From NCBI RefSeq assembly GCF_965363235.1, contig NC_134841.1:58735078-58799077 (forward strand): a stretch of 64,000 nt of DNA, written 5' to 3'. This stretch comes from Mytilus galloprovincialis. Lineage: Eukaryota; Mollusca; Bivalvia; Mytilida; Mytilidae. The notes under the pieces were generated by a model. That model was not told the DNA's origin. It searched no databases and was given only the letters and a program-made list of their open reading frames with translations. This document shows, in pieces, positions 1 to 12,140 of the stretch. The stretch's first letter is position 1; every line of letters begins with the position of its first letter. The position numbers and the translations under genes are program-made.

Positions 1-176
1 AGTAATAACAAAACTATATCAAGTCAATACGAAACCATATCGTGTAATATCGAAATATCATTAAGTAATGACTATTCAATATTGAGTTATATAAAAATAT
101 TATTACGTAATGTCAAAACCATATTAAGTAAAGACAAAATATCATTAAGTAATGATAAAACAACATAAAGTTATAT
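1..176. repeat. Degenerate tandem array of about 22 bp
   Basis: An imperfect phrase of the type AAGTAATGACAAAACCATAT recurs with drifting spacing up to about position 176. It is AT-rich and has no coding signal. The array is cut by the left edge of the window, so its full length is unknown. Confidence 0.5.
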
Positions 177-886
177 CAGAGTTCCACATAAGACACCTGT
201 GGCGTTCCATATATAGCGACTGTTTACTAACAACTTTTTCGTTTGTATAAATATATTTATTAAAGTTATGTACACCGGTATGTAAACATTACCACTTGTA
301 TTTGTTTATAAAACTACACGTGTTTGAAAGTATATAATAGGTTAAATGTTTTTCATTGGTCGAGTTAGAACTGACCATAATATTTGAATAAGGTCATTTC
401 AAATATTTCTTGCTATACTTTTGGTGGTTTGTAAAATTAAAGATATTGTCATTCGAGGTTCGCTTTTGGTGCAGTAAAGTTTTCCCACCCTCCCACCCGA
501 CTTAATGTATTTCATTTGTGATATTTTTTATTAATGTTAATAATAATGTGTGTAAGAACAGAATCTTTATTTGATTCATTATATGTATTTTCGTACATAA
601 TGAAAATTGTTTTATTTTTGTAGATTGGTTTTTATGTTTGTTACCTGCAACGGCCTAGGCAGACAGTAACACTGATGAACATTTATTACGTTGCATTTGT
701 CTTTAATAAAATTAAAGCTTTGCTGCACACTGTCAGGCGAGCTGATCCCATACGAAGGTGTTGAGTTTATTTTGTAAATAATTTATGTTCGCTTGAAGTT
801 ATGAATTAGAACATAATTTGATATAAGATATTGTTTTATTCAAACAGTATAAATCGGTTGTTTTTGTAAAATGTTTTGTTCGAAAA

Positions 887-1200
887 AAGTGAAATCACAA
901 AAATGCTCCAAGGAAATTTGGAAAAAGAAAGTATCTAATCAAATGGCAAAATATAATTAAAAGTTCAAATACATCAAACGAATTGATAAGAACTGTCATA
1001 TTCGTGACTTGGTACAGGCATTTTCTTACGTATAAAATAGTGTATTAAACCTGGTTTTAAAGCTAGCTTAACCCCTCACTTGTATGACAGTCGCATCATA
1101 TTATATTATATTGACAACGATTCTAACAGACGTTATAGGTAAAAATACTACTTCGAACAAATACTATTCTAACAGGTACACTATTAATCCGTTTCGTACA
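887..1200 (+). repeat. Dispersed repeat family R1, copy 1
   Basis: The copy carries the family phrases: a run like AGTGAAATCACAAAAATGCTCC, then a variant of CCTAATCAAATGGCAAAAT, then GACTTGGTACAGGCATTTTC, then CTCACTTGTATGACAGTCGCATCA. The same ordered phrases recur at about 1672, 3915, 6868, 10335, 12745 and 15008 on the plus strand and, inverted, at 62015-62368. No open frame spans it. It looks like the terminal part of a mobile element, but the class cannot be told from these pieces. Confidence 0.7.
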
Positions 1201-1671
1201 TTTAAACGTTAATTATATCTCATTCAAAGCCTGCAATCAAAAACGTCAATATTGATTACTTCAAAACTCTGGAGTGATACTCCATTGCATTGACGTGCCT
1301 TTGAACTTCGGAAAAAATACATAAATGTTACACAAAAAAACGTTCGGATTACATAAGACTATCAGCAAGTGCACATCAGTGTTAGAAAAAGAATGTCGCA
1401 TATTATTGCAACTGACACCATGATAGCTGTCATATGTCATATATATTAATTGTAGGTATGTCAGCACACAATACACGTTGCATTAATGAACATATAACAC
1501 ATTGTTTTTATTATAAACCATAGGTGTTTTTGTACTCATAATCAGCAGAATGTATATCCTTTATTTTCTGAAACAAAACGAAAAGGCTTCTTGCAAGGTT
1601 CTTTGATGTCACTATAAGATTATATCATGTCACTCAATTACGAACATTTCAGCGAAGAGCAATATAACAAA

Positions 1672-1770
1672 AGTACCGAATCCCAAGAAAACTGAAAACG
1701 GAAATTCCTTAAACAAATGGCAAAAGCTCAAACACATCAAACTAATGGAAACCAACTGTTATATTATTGC
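1672..1770 (+). repeat. Dispersed repeat family R1, short copy
   Basis: Only the front half of the R1 phrase order is present: the 'ACTGAAAACGGAAA', 'CAAATGGCAAAA' and 'CAAACACATCAAAC' words. Confidence 0.55.
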
Positions 1771-3914
1771 ATCTCATGTATTCCATTGCACCCGGGATTG
1801 ATTTAGGATGCTATCGAAACTAGCATGTCTGCTTTATCTCTTTATTTTTTCAGGATATTGACACAGATGGACGACTTCAGACTAGAATCTGAAAAAAAAA
1901 CATCGAATGATTTATTTTTTTTTCATTTATTCAAAATAACTTATTTTCCTTATTTGTAGAAAACACTATAAAGTATACAGGATTGCAAAAGTAATGCATA
2001 CAGTTAGATTTTTTAATCTCTGAATTTTGACATACTCCTTCAACCTTCTAAAGAAAATAAAGAATACTATACTTTGAATTAGCAACGATTCACGAAGATA
2101 TCTTTTAAAGTTAAACTAAGTTAGTGTTTTCTCTATTTGGTTGGAATATTAATTATATCGCAAAAATAACTTGCATATTTCAAATATTTAACTGATTATT
2201 TATTTGCACCTCGGTTCTGTGATTGCAGATCCACGTTGCAGTTGCTATTATCGTGTTACTTGTCGTAAACTTTATTCGAGGGTCACTGATGAGTCTTTTG
2301 TCTCCTCGATCCCTCCTTCTTTCTAAAATATCATGAAAAGTCTCTAAAAAGTAAAATGAACACAATACTTTAATAAACTAGTACGACTCGAACTTATTTT
2401 AGACATTATGAAGCGAACTAAGAAAAGACGAAGGGAAATTCTTAAAAAAACAGCAACAAAATCTAACTAAGCATCCATTCTCTTAAAATCCATTCTACAC
2501 CAACAATTGCTTTCATAACTTCCTGTTCCTCCTTCGCATGAAGAAACTTTTCAATGCATCGATAGAGCTAAATATAGATTTATGTATGATTGATAGTTTC
2601 TGTAGTATCTGTGAGATACTTCACAAAACATAAAGCCATCCAAAACAGAAACAATCACTCATCACATATAAAACTTACTGGCGTAGGTATTTTCCCATAG
2701 AGAGTTGAAAGTACGAGGTCATATACTCAGAACCTTTGTAGAGTCATTCATAAAACTAAGGATATACCTCTATGATTTTCAAAGATGAAACAAAGACATC
2801 TCAGAAATCAACCATACCCGGAATTTGAACATATCCGTTCAAAATATTCCCATACAATTTGAATAATTCCATTTCAACAATTTAGATCTTTGAAAAAAAC
2901 AATAGGGTTTCATCAAAAAGGTTTAAAATAATCAGCAAATGAACAAAGACTTTCGACTGAACTACCGAAAATGATTTACAAAAAATGGCCACTACTATTT
3001 GTCCTTTCACGGGACTGAAACCCTTGCAGTGCTATTTCATCATTCTGGTTGGGAAACTGTTAATGTTGGATAAACTCGCATTACCTTTCTGAAAATGCAA
3101 TTTCCATTGTGCATTTTTAACGGAAGCATATTTTTCATTTGGATTTTTGAATTATTGTATTTGATTGAACACAGCAAGGTAATTTTGTGCAGCAAGAGAA
3201 CGGATCGAAACAATTTATAAATTCTAATGATAAATATAATAATCATCATTATCACTTGTGTAAAATTTTATCACGTAAGGGGGCATAAATAATTCAGTTT
3301 ATAGTTATATATTAAAGTTCTATATTTATATGATGATTTTGTTTGTTGAGTTCTAATTTACCTCGCCAGCCAACACTTAAGTCTTGTTCCAGTAGAAAAA
3401 TTGATAATAACTTACAGTTTCGTGGATAAATAGGTCTTGTGTCTTTCTTTATGGAAAAACGATGGTTTTTATATTTTTAATAGGTCGGCGCGAAGTACGA
3501 ATTAAAAGATAAAGTTAGGAGTAAAATTGTCGTTGTAATTACGATTCTCAAAAGTAGCATCGTTGTTATTCAATATGAGAATATGTATAATTTACCAAAT
3601 GGTGGATGTATTCCTAAAACGCAATAAAAATACATGTTAGTGCAACCATAACGTTTATAATCATAGCTCTTGCAAGTATGAATTTGTTGTAATGTGTATC
3701 ATGATTTAAGTTTTATTCATAGTGTCATTTTGACTGGCTCGTGATGTATGCATATACAACAGAAAACTAACCTGTTGACACAAACGGTCAAGATGCGATT
3801 CTTGATAAAAGATATTGAGAAAACAAAATGAAAAGACGCCTCAACAAAAGTAAGATTAGAAACAAAATAGTTAAGCGATAGTTCGTTAGTAAAGGATCAT
3901 TTGTTAAGGGTCAT

Positions 3915-4050
3915 ATTATCAAAAAGTAAAATCATAAAAATACTGAACTCCGAGGAAAATTCAAAACGGAAAGTCCCTAATCGAATGGCAAAATCAAATG
4001 ATAAAACAAATCAAGCGAAAGGACAACAACTATGTTTCCATTATTCATAC
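3915..4050 (+). repeat. Dispersed repeat family R1, copy 3
   Basis: The words AAAAAGTAAAATCATAAAAATACTG, AAAACGGAAAGTCCCTAATC and AATGGCAAAATCAAATGA match the family. The copy lies just 3' of the lectin pseudogene's last exon. Confidence 0.6.
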
Positions 4051-5689
4051 ATGACTATTTTTTTTTTATCAAATCTTCTTTTGCTCTTTTACGTTGATAG
4101 ATTTTTCTTTATCATGTCCTATCTAAATGAGTAAGCTGTGTTGACCCAATTAGGATAAATTTGAATACTTATAGCAAGGTATATTGGTTTTCTTCGGGAT
4201 TTCATTACGATTATTCGAGTTTTGGCTTTTGTCATTATAGGTAGTGACTTTTCACATATGCAAAACTGATGTTTATCACAGTTATCATCGTTCCATAGTC
4301 CACGATCGCCAATATTTACTTTCAGACAATCTTCATTTCAATATGTGTTGTCCGGTTGACCGGGATACCAAAATGTTGGTTCAATTATGTTATATAATGA
4401 TGCCCACCTCCACTCAGTTTCATGAACATCATCAATTCATTCCAACCAATAGTCCCCTTAAAAAATGTTTTCGAGACAAATGCAATTATTATAATATACT
4501 TTAGCCATGACATTGTAAGTTAATTTTCCATTTCTGAGTTTGAAAGACCATTTGGTATCTGTTGTCTCTCTTTTATAGAGTTAAATGCTATAAAGCATTC
4601 ACAATTAAAAAAAAGAAAGACTTACTGAAAACAGTCACGAATAAGACTAGTTAGTATTGGAATACAGGACTAGATTATAAAATATTTTTTCGGTTTGAAT
4701 GCAACCAATACACATACAGCAATACACCTATAAATGTATATGAAGAATCCATAGAATTAAAATCTAGGTGCAATATCAAAATCGGAAATTTAACATTTTA
4801 AATTCTACTGTCAACAAATAACCACTTTTCCTGTAAAGTCCTTCGAATAAATCAGCTGATCTGCTTATCAGTTTAAAAGATACACAGTGACAGTGACTGT
4901 AAATTTCGATTTTTCAAATTAGATAGTAAGTATCAAACTACTCTTGTCACTGCCTCATGTGAAATTGGTTTTATATGGTTAAAGGCATTTTGTATATTTA
5001 TCTTCTGCCTTTCTTTTGGTTTTAAAATTTGTAATCTGATTTGTCTTTGTTATATCATAATATGACTTTTGAACAGCGGTACACTACTATTGCTTCAATT
5101 TATACTTACAGATCTTATGATCTCGGGGTAATTTACCGACAGTTTTCAAGAATAATGTGTTGTGTCCACAGTAATCAATATTGTACATTATCAAATCCAA
5201 TCATGTTTACTCGATAATATATTATTAAGTCACAGATTTAACACACTATGTTTTTTTAAACCTTCACTAAATTCTTTCAAAGATGCAAATATTGGATTTT
5301 GATGTTCAACATTTCCTGTAGAAACCATAGTAAAGGGGATAGCACAACCTATATGTACGGTCATTCAACAGATAAATGAAATATCACCGAGATAAACTTT
5401 TGGGGACAAAAAAGATAAATGGTTCAAAATAAAGTTTTTTCGACTTCGGGTAAAATTTAATATTTACATCTCTCAAATTTGTAGATTTGAGCATGTATTT
5501 TGCTTATTGCTTTGCTCATAATGTTCCCATTTTAATTTGTAACATACCTGGTAGGTGGTTCAACACTTCATGAATCAAATTTTGCTCTTGTTGAGATTCC
5601 ACCCTAGCAAGATGTCCTTCCAATGATCTACAGTAGTGCTGAAAATTTTATGTGTATCTAAATTCAAAACGTTAAAATAAAAGAGGTTT

Positions 5690-5990
5690 TATTAAAATCT
5701 ATTGCATTGTTTATTGTGTATTTTCTGTCCTCAATGTTCTTGCATTTATTTTTATCGTATTCCTGCCATGTTATGTTGTCATTTTAGTGTTATATTTAAC
5801 CAATGTCGTTTGTTTCTTTGTTCACGTCAGTGTTTCTGTTGTTACGTTGTTTTCCTCTTATAGTTGATATGTTTCCCTCGGTTTTAGTTTGTAACCGGGA
5901 TTTATTTTTGTCTCAATGGATTTATGACTTTCGAACAGCGGTATACTATTGTTTACTTTATTTACATTTACGTCAGCGAGACAGCAAACT
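5690..5990 (+). repeat. Dispersed repeat (family R2), 3'-UTR-like
   Basis: A T-rich stretch carries the words GTTATGTTGTCATTTTAGTG, TTTGTAACCGGGATTTATTTT and CGAACAGCGGTATACTA. A shorter echo (GAACAGCGGTACACTACTATTGC) lies at about 5070-5105. It sits inside an intron of the lectin pseudogene. I recognise it as a common mussel-type repeat but cannot assign its parent element. Confidence 0.5.
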
Positions 5991-6624
5991 AACTCTATAT
6001 AAAACCCCAAACACAGTGATAGATGTCAGCATATTGTCTTTAATAAACAGTAGACATCTGCTTTATGTCAAGTTGAAAGACTATTAAATAAATTGAACTG
6101 GCATAGAACATTTCAGTGAACTCTTAGAATTAGATTTATTCAATTAGATATAGTCATAAAACTTCATGTTTATATTTTGTAGCTGTTGACCCTGAAAAGA
6201 GTTTTATCTATCAGCCGACTTTTGTGCCGTATGTCAAAGGCACACCAAAAAGTTTAAACACACGTAAATATAAAACGATAATCAAATTGATTCAACAACC
6301 TCTATAGTAAATTCCGATTCTAAACAAAATAAATTTCTTAGAATTAAAGCATCATCAAAGGTGCAGTTTATGTCCTTACGGTTTGTTCAACTGATAATGC
6401 CTGCGTTTTAGCTTGAATTAAAATCTTCACGTTGGAATAACTGGGCTTCTTTATTATATGGCATCAAAGTTCTTTTTGGTCCTCAATCGTAATGTATTCA
6501 AGAATACCTGGCTTTTAAATGTCTAGTCTTGAGTGTTGCTGGTTAATGTAAATCTTGAAAAGCGCCCCGGACGCACGACATTTGTAAGTTTTTACATTAA
6601 AATCAGACTATTACATAAACAATA

Positions 6625-6700
6625 TAACTTGAGTCTTATGTAGACGAAGCGCGCGTCTGGCGTACTAAATTATAATCCTGGTACCTTTGATAACTAATTG
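6625..6700 (+). repeat. Hammerhead-like repeat, degenerate copy
   Basis: It matches the repeat at 9067-9135 from GAGTCTTATGTAGACGAA onward, then CGTCTGGCGTAC and CTGGTACCTTTGATAACTA. The core reads CTTGAG instead of CTGATGAG, and GAAA is GAAG, so a catalytic fold is not expected. It abuts the donor of pseudogene exon 2 at 6708. Confidence 0.6.
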
Positions 6701-6867
6701 AACCTACTGATGCCACGGTCAATGACAATTTTACTTGGTGAAACAGGTAACAAGACCGGTTACCTATGACCCAACCAAATGGACACTCTGAGCGGACACC
6801 GTCTAAAATATAAGATCATAACTAGAAACAATTCTAACAGCTTTAGTTGCTGATGAAATTATGTAGA

Positions 6868-7025
6868 AAATTATAAAAAGTAAAATCACAAAAAAAAAAT
6901 GAAATGGAAAGTCCTTTATCAAATGGCAAAATTAAATGATAAACACATCAAACGAATGGACAACCACTTTCATATTCCTGACTTTGTACAGACATTTTCA
7001 AATGTAGAAAATAGTGGATTGAAAT
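6868..7025 (+). repeat. Dispersed repeat family R1, copy 4
   Basis: The copy has the words AGTAAAATCACAAAA, GGAAAGTCCTTTATCAAATGG, CACATCAAACGAATGGACAA and GACTTTGTACAGACATTTTC. It lies in intron 1 of the lectin pseudogene. Confidence 0.65.
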
Positions 7026-7286
7026 AAATGTAATTCAACACTAAAGTTAAAAGAAGAGAATTTCAATGCATCTAAATACTAGTATTCGAAATAATAAAAG
7101 AAAGGTAAAACTCATGGAAAGTTTCGATGGATTTTTCACCTCAAATTCAAACTTCGCCATTGGCATTTTCATAATCTGATGCTAGACTTTTCCTCAATGA
7201 TTGACACAAACAAAAAACATATGTTGCTAAACCAGATAAGTTCATATGCAATCGATAATTCCATTTTATAGTTTATTTTCTTTAAC

Positions 7287-7411
7287 ATGAAATATTCTTC
7301 GTCTTATATTTACTTGAAATATTCTTCTTCTTATAATTACTTGAAATATTCTTCTTCTTATAATTACTTGAAATATTCTTCTTCTTATAATTACTTGAAA
7401 TATTCTTACAA
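7287..7411. repeat. 27-bp tandem repeat, about 4.5 copies
   Basis: The unit reads CTTGAAATATTCTTCTTC followed by TTATAATTA. The central copies are identical and the outer copies diverge, as expected from slippage or unequal exchange. Confidence 0.85.
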
Positions 7412-7535
7412 ATAATAATTTTGAAATGGATGAAAAGGCTTATGGCCTTTAATGAAACAGCTGTAACAAGTAAGCCAATATAAATTAGATGAAGTTAAAT
7501 GAGTGCCAAAGAAACGACTATCTATCCAAGACACA

Positions 7536-7775
7536 ATGTATAAAAAAATTAAATGTCAGAGTACGGCCTTTCACATGGAGGTTTGGTTCACATCGAACAG
7601 CAAGCTATAGCTGGCACACCACAATGACTAGTGCAAAACAGTTCATGCAGGAAAATTAACAATTTAATCTATATGAAAAATAGAAACGAGAAACAACCAT
7701 GAATCACAAATACAAACGACAACCACTGAACAACAGTTTCTGACTTAGGATATGTGCATAAAATGCAGCGGGTTC
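7536..7775 (+). repeat. Dispersed repeat family R3, copy
   Basis: Ordered words of the family are present: GAGTACGGCCTTTCA, CACATCGAACAGCAAGCTATA, GAGAAACAACCATGAAT and AAACGACAACCACTGAACAACAG. Other copies lie at 23917, 26247, 36172, 40095 and 54486 on the plus strand and at 26783 and 37826 on the minus strand. Confidence 0.65.
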
Positions 7776-9036
7776 AAACGTCCATCCTAACCTGAAACTA
7801 CATCTTCAAAATACACACTATTGACTATAAAATACCAACTTAAAAATTTAAATGGCTTAATTTGATCAAAAAGACATTTAAACAGAAACAAGTAAACATA
7901 CACTGAATGAATAAGTTTGATGTATGACACAATATAAATACAATATTAAAACGGATGCGCATATATAAAATAGACGTTGCAGGTAGTAATAAAAAAAAGA
8001 TATATAGAAATCTGCTTTAAAGAGTAAGCAGATTCTTGCAATTGCTAGTATGTATTCAAACCTTGTATTTAGATTGCATAGAACTATATATCATATAAAC
8101 GTTAAGATTGTATTACTATAGTATAAGCGTTTTCAACTTGAATCGAGACTATTGTCTTTCTGTTATATTTTATTTTTTATAGGCGGTTATTGATCAGTTA
8201 ATCAAATCAGCAATTCTATCAATTGGATGGGTATTTTGACAAAAATTAATAAAAAATCTAGATACATGTATCAAACAACAATTTATTTTCGTCTTGTCGT
8301 ATGTGTGCTGGGCTTTAAACCAAAGTCAATCAAGCATTGATCTTTCTTTGTTTTGTTCATCTATGTAAACATGTAATATATTATATTAAAAAAAACCCTC
8401 TGAATTACTTACAAATGCATGTCAATACAAGCATATATGTTAGTACCATCATTTTAACCTTTAGGAATGTCTTATCTCATATAAAACTACTGTATATCTT
8501 ATCTTTATATTTACAAATTGTGTAATAGCAAGTTTTAGTTATATAGTATGCCTGTCGTAATGAAGAAACGTTTTAGAATTGGGTAAAATAAAGAACTCAC
8601 CTTTTAATACTAGTTCACCATTATCTACAGATGCATACATTTTATCATAAATCAAGCTGTAGGTCTTCTCGTTTAAATTGCTTTTTGTCGTGTCGTAGTC
8701 TTTCAAAGGTCACTATACAGTTTGGTTTTGGTCATTGTTATATATCTTATAGTGCCTTATGATTACTTATATCTGTATCATTTGTTGTCTTATTGAAAAT
8801 TCAATCCTATTTTCCTATACTTGTATATAACTCTTATGTTGTAAGACTCTTTGAATACAATTGTTTATCGATGTAACAACATGCATACTTTGTTTATTGC
8901 TTCTGGTAGATGTTAAGGGCAAACGATAAGTTATGAGGGAGATAATGACGTTGCTAACATAAAATGTTATTTTAGCGACGTCAAACTCTGACAAATCGGG
9001 AAAAGATGCATTTTTTGACTGATTTTATCATTCAAA

Positions 9037-9440
9037 CTGATTTATAAACTTTATAAATATTTTGATATGAGCGTCACTGATGAGTCTTGTGTAGACGAAA
9101 CGCGAGTCTGGCGTACTAAATTATAATCCCAGGTTATCACCAGCCCAGTAGTCAATACTTCGGTGTTGACATGAATATCAATAATGTGGTCATTTTTATA
9201 TATTTCCTGTTTACAAAACATAGAAATTTTCGAAAAACTAAGAACTTTCTTATCCCAGGCATAGATTACCTAAGCCGTATTTGGCACAACTTTTTGTAAT
9301 TTTGGAACCTCAATGCTCTTTAACTTTGTACTTGTTTGGCTTTATAAATATTTTGATATGACCGTCACTGATAAGTCTTATGTAGACGAAACGCGCGTCT
9401 GGCGTACTAAATTATATAATACTGGTACCTTTGATAACTA
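9037..9440 (+). repeat. Dimer of a 291-bp hammerhead-ribozyme-like repeat
   Basis: Two hammerhead-like cores lie in direct orientation with a 291-base period. The first has CTGATGA at 9077-9083, a stem II of GTC/GAC (9084-9086 with 9094-9096, extendable by T87-A93), GAAA at 9097-9100, then a stem III of ACGC/GCGT (9100-9103 with 9111-9114) followed by A and C. The second, at 9368, is the same except for CTGATAA in the core. Between them lies the unit body, with the words CAGCCCAGTAGTCAATACTT, TAGATTACCTAAGCCGTATT and TTGTACTTGTTTGGCTTTAT. Family knowledge: hammerhead motifs occur in Penelope-like elements and in retrozyme-type repeats that give small circular RNAs in animals including mussels. 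Inference: this is such a non-autonomous unit. I could not find a convincing stem I, so self-cleavage is unproven. Confidence 0.6.
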
Positions 9441-10334
9441 TTAACTTGAAAACGAGTTCATCGACCCGTTTGTTTTTCAAATTGTCATTTGGTTTGATTG
9501 TGTATGAATATTATTTGTACCAAATTTCATGAAAAAGTCAATGATGCAATTTTTTTTTAAATTTGAGAAAGATATACAGCACAAAATAACGATTTTTTTC
9601 TTCATTCATGAGCATTTGAGGAATTTTTGTTATTTCTAAACAAAATATTTCATGAATTTATGGGATACTTATATAAAAGAGAACTTATAAATAATTTAGA
9701 AAAAAATGCCTGTGTTTATCTCTTAAAACAAAAAAGTTATGCATTTCTGTTGGGAGGAAAAATACGTCCACAAATCCGAATTTTGAGCAAATATCTTAAA
9801 TATCAACATCATTTTACTCAAAAAGTAGCACATGAAGCTATATTTTTTATTACATATTTCATTTAAGGAGGTAAAAAATAGCCTTTATATCTAAAAGGGA
9901 AACATTCTCACCGTCAGAAATAAACTGATGGACATGCCCTTAAATATTATCTTTATCTACATTCCTCATGGATAATGAGGTTGAAACCAAAATTAATAAT
10001 ACCAAGTTGGATATTAACATGTTAATATAAACTATATGACCTATATTTTTTAAAGTTGACATTTCATCATTAATCATTGATACACCATTGTAATTAATCA
10101 CTTGATTTAAATAAAAAAAAAAATAAGTACGTGTAAACATATTATCGATGCATAATCTTCAGTGATGTTTTACGTTCTACATAGCTTCTTCATTACTTAA
10201 GACGAACGATACGATTACAGAAGTTCTGAGGCAACGGTCATGACGGTAGTTGTTAAAACCTCCTTAATTCACCAAGAACATAAACAAAAAAATGGTAAAA
10301 AAACTAAACTTGACGGAATAGCATCAACTCCAAA

Positions 10335-10620
10335 AATGCAGTGTTTGTATAAAAAGCAAAAAGTAAAAGCACAAAAATACTGAACTCCAAGGAAAATTCA
10401 ATCGGAAAGTCCCTAATCACATGGCAAAATAAAATGACAAAACACATATAAACCTGGTTTTATAGCGCTAAACCTCTCACTTGTACGACAGTCTCATCAA
10501 ATTCCGTTATATTTACAACGATGTTTGAACAAAACAGACATACTAAATAAAATAGTCAAAATATGGGTACAGCAGTCATCACTGTGTTACAATTTTAAAA
10601 GAAACAATTTTACAAAAAAG
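10335..10620 (+). repeat. Dispersed repeat family R1, copy 5
   Basis: The words GCAAAAAGTAAAAGCACAAAA, CGGAAAGTCCCTAATCACAT, CTCACTTGTACGACAGTCTC and TGAACAAAACAGACATACTA follow in the family order. The middle of the unit is missing. Confidence 0.65.
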
Positions 10621-10730
10621 CACAAAAGCATCTATCAAATTAAAAACACATCCATTGCTTCGCGTGTCTGACGTCAGAAAATTTATACGTCACATAGGAA
10701 GAAATTTTGTCGTTCAATGTTTATACAAAA

Positions 10731-10801
10731 CAATTTTATAATTTCACATGGGGAATGTTGGCATATAATTTTATAATTTCACATGGGGAATGTTAGCATA
10801 C
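10731..10801. repeat. Tandem duplication of about 35 bp
   Basis: Two adjacent near-identical copies of AATTTTATAATTTCACATGG followed by GGAATGTTGGCATA. The second copy has TTAGC for TTGGC. Confidence 0.85.
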
Positions 10802-12140
10802 AGCAAAAATGAAAGATAATATATTGACGGTATGTATAAGTACCGAGTCACGGATATCACAGAAAACAATTCAAACAGTAAAAGTAATAATAATAATAAT
10901 AGAACAAAGACAAATGAAAGAACAATATAACACGTTGTTAAGATGATACACAACGTAGGTACGCATAATCTATACATCAAGACCATCGTGTATTATTTGT
11001 AAAGTTAATACGGAATATTTATCAACAAGGTCTTGGTACCTTCCGATGAACTTATTTTAGAAAAAGGACGAGACGTTCTTTGACATACCCCTGGTTCATC
11101 AACTTTATGCTTAGACACTGGTGACGTTTTACAAAGTCTGAGTACAATCTGCAAGCTCTTGAATATCGAATAAGTTGGAAAATGTATATCCCGTATGCAG
11201 GTGAAGTTGGTATATTGCTAGGTGAGGAAAATTTATAGTTTCAAAATTAAAATCATCTCGTTTGTCATAGATTCACTGTGTATGTCAAATTCGAGATATA
11301 AGACCTCTTGTTTATGAAGTCTGTATAGTGTTAAAACACACGGGTATAACATATCAATAAAGATGCAAGCAATTATTATAATTCATTTGAAATAAATTGA
11401 TAAATACATACGTTTGTTAGCTAGGACCCCCGTATTTATTCATTTGAGTGTAACAGCAATATTTTACTTTTTGTTTTATTTTGTAACAATTGAAACTTTA
11501 TCTAAAAGCAAGCGATTATTGTTCTCCAAATTGTTAGCTTACACGTTAAGAAGTTAATTCATTTTTATCCTTGCATTGTCTATTTCTTGTTATCGCATAT
11601 ATGTTTTTTTAATTTGTATTATTCGTTTATAGCATTACGTGAAAAATTTCATTATTACATGTAGTTATGATTAAGTAAGATTACGCAATTCATTTTAAAT
11701 TGTTTTTGTGTAAATGGGCAGTTGGATAATAGTGGTCAAGCTGTACGGACGCCGTGCATTTACAATGATATTCATTGTATTTAGTATAGAACATTTATTG
11801 GAATTACCATTTGTTGTATCTTTTTCGGAATATTTACCGTTGAACTCATATTGTATACTTGTTGTACACTATTGAAGAAGTTGTTTATAAATCAGCGTAA
11901 AGCTTAACTTAGTTTTGTCGACTTTAGCCAGTGACTTTCCCTCGATTTCTTAATATAACCGGGACGACGAAAACCCCTGTTATATGAGCACGAAATAGAG
12001 AGAAACGCGGAAACAATACTTTACCAGATCTTCATATCTATGATCAATGTATTCTTTCGGAGCACTTTATATCTATATATTAGTTATATTTGAGAAGAAT
12101 TTATAACAAACGCATAGAAATTGTTTCAATCATTATTTAT

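Larger units (their letters stand above)
177..4110. other. Intergenic, AT-rich, repeat-bearing stretch
   Basis: I see no exon here that I can support on either strand. The stretch contains copies of dispersed repeat family R1 (about 887-1200 and 1672-1770, plus the start of one near 3915). The remainder is low-complexity AT-rich sequence. It lies 3' of the lectin pseudogene. Confidence 0.5.
4119..8452 (-). pseudogene. C-type lectin pseudogene, tandem copy of the lectin at 12.1-16.4 kb
   Basis: Four exons mirror the intact neighbour in length and phase: 8413-8452 (signal peptide MMVLTYMLVLTCI), 6708-6802 (ECPFGWVIGNRSCYLF), 5548-5638 (HYCRSLEGHLARVES) and 4456 down to about 4119 (last lectin exon). 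All borders have AG/GT. The last exon still shows the lectin signature (FWYPGQPDN, NEDCL, LWNDDNC, QFCICEK) but has two in-frame TGA codons, each where a Gly GGA is expected (after WLE and before NED). The native stop after CEKS is also gone, and the frame runs on to a TAG at 4119-4121. The conserved Trp of the intact copy's LTWTVA is Leu here. The first three exons are clean, so inactivation seems fairly recent. A read-through or stop-suppressed product is unlikely. Confidence 0.8.

Noticed and set aside
2281-2315. A further hammerhead-like word (TCACTGATGAGTCTTTTGTC)
   Set aside because: There is no GAAA after the stem and no other part of the repeat unit, so it is judged a chance match.
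4244-4504. A plus-strand 86-codon open stretch
   Set aside because: It is the reverse of the lectin pseudogene's last exon, whose minus-strand reading matches the lectin domain.
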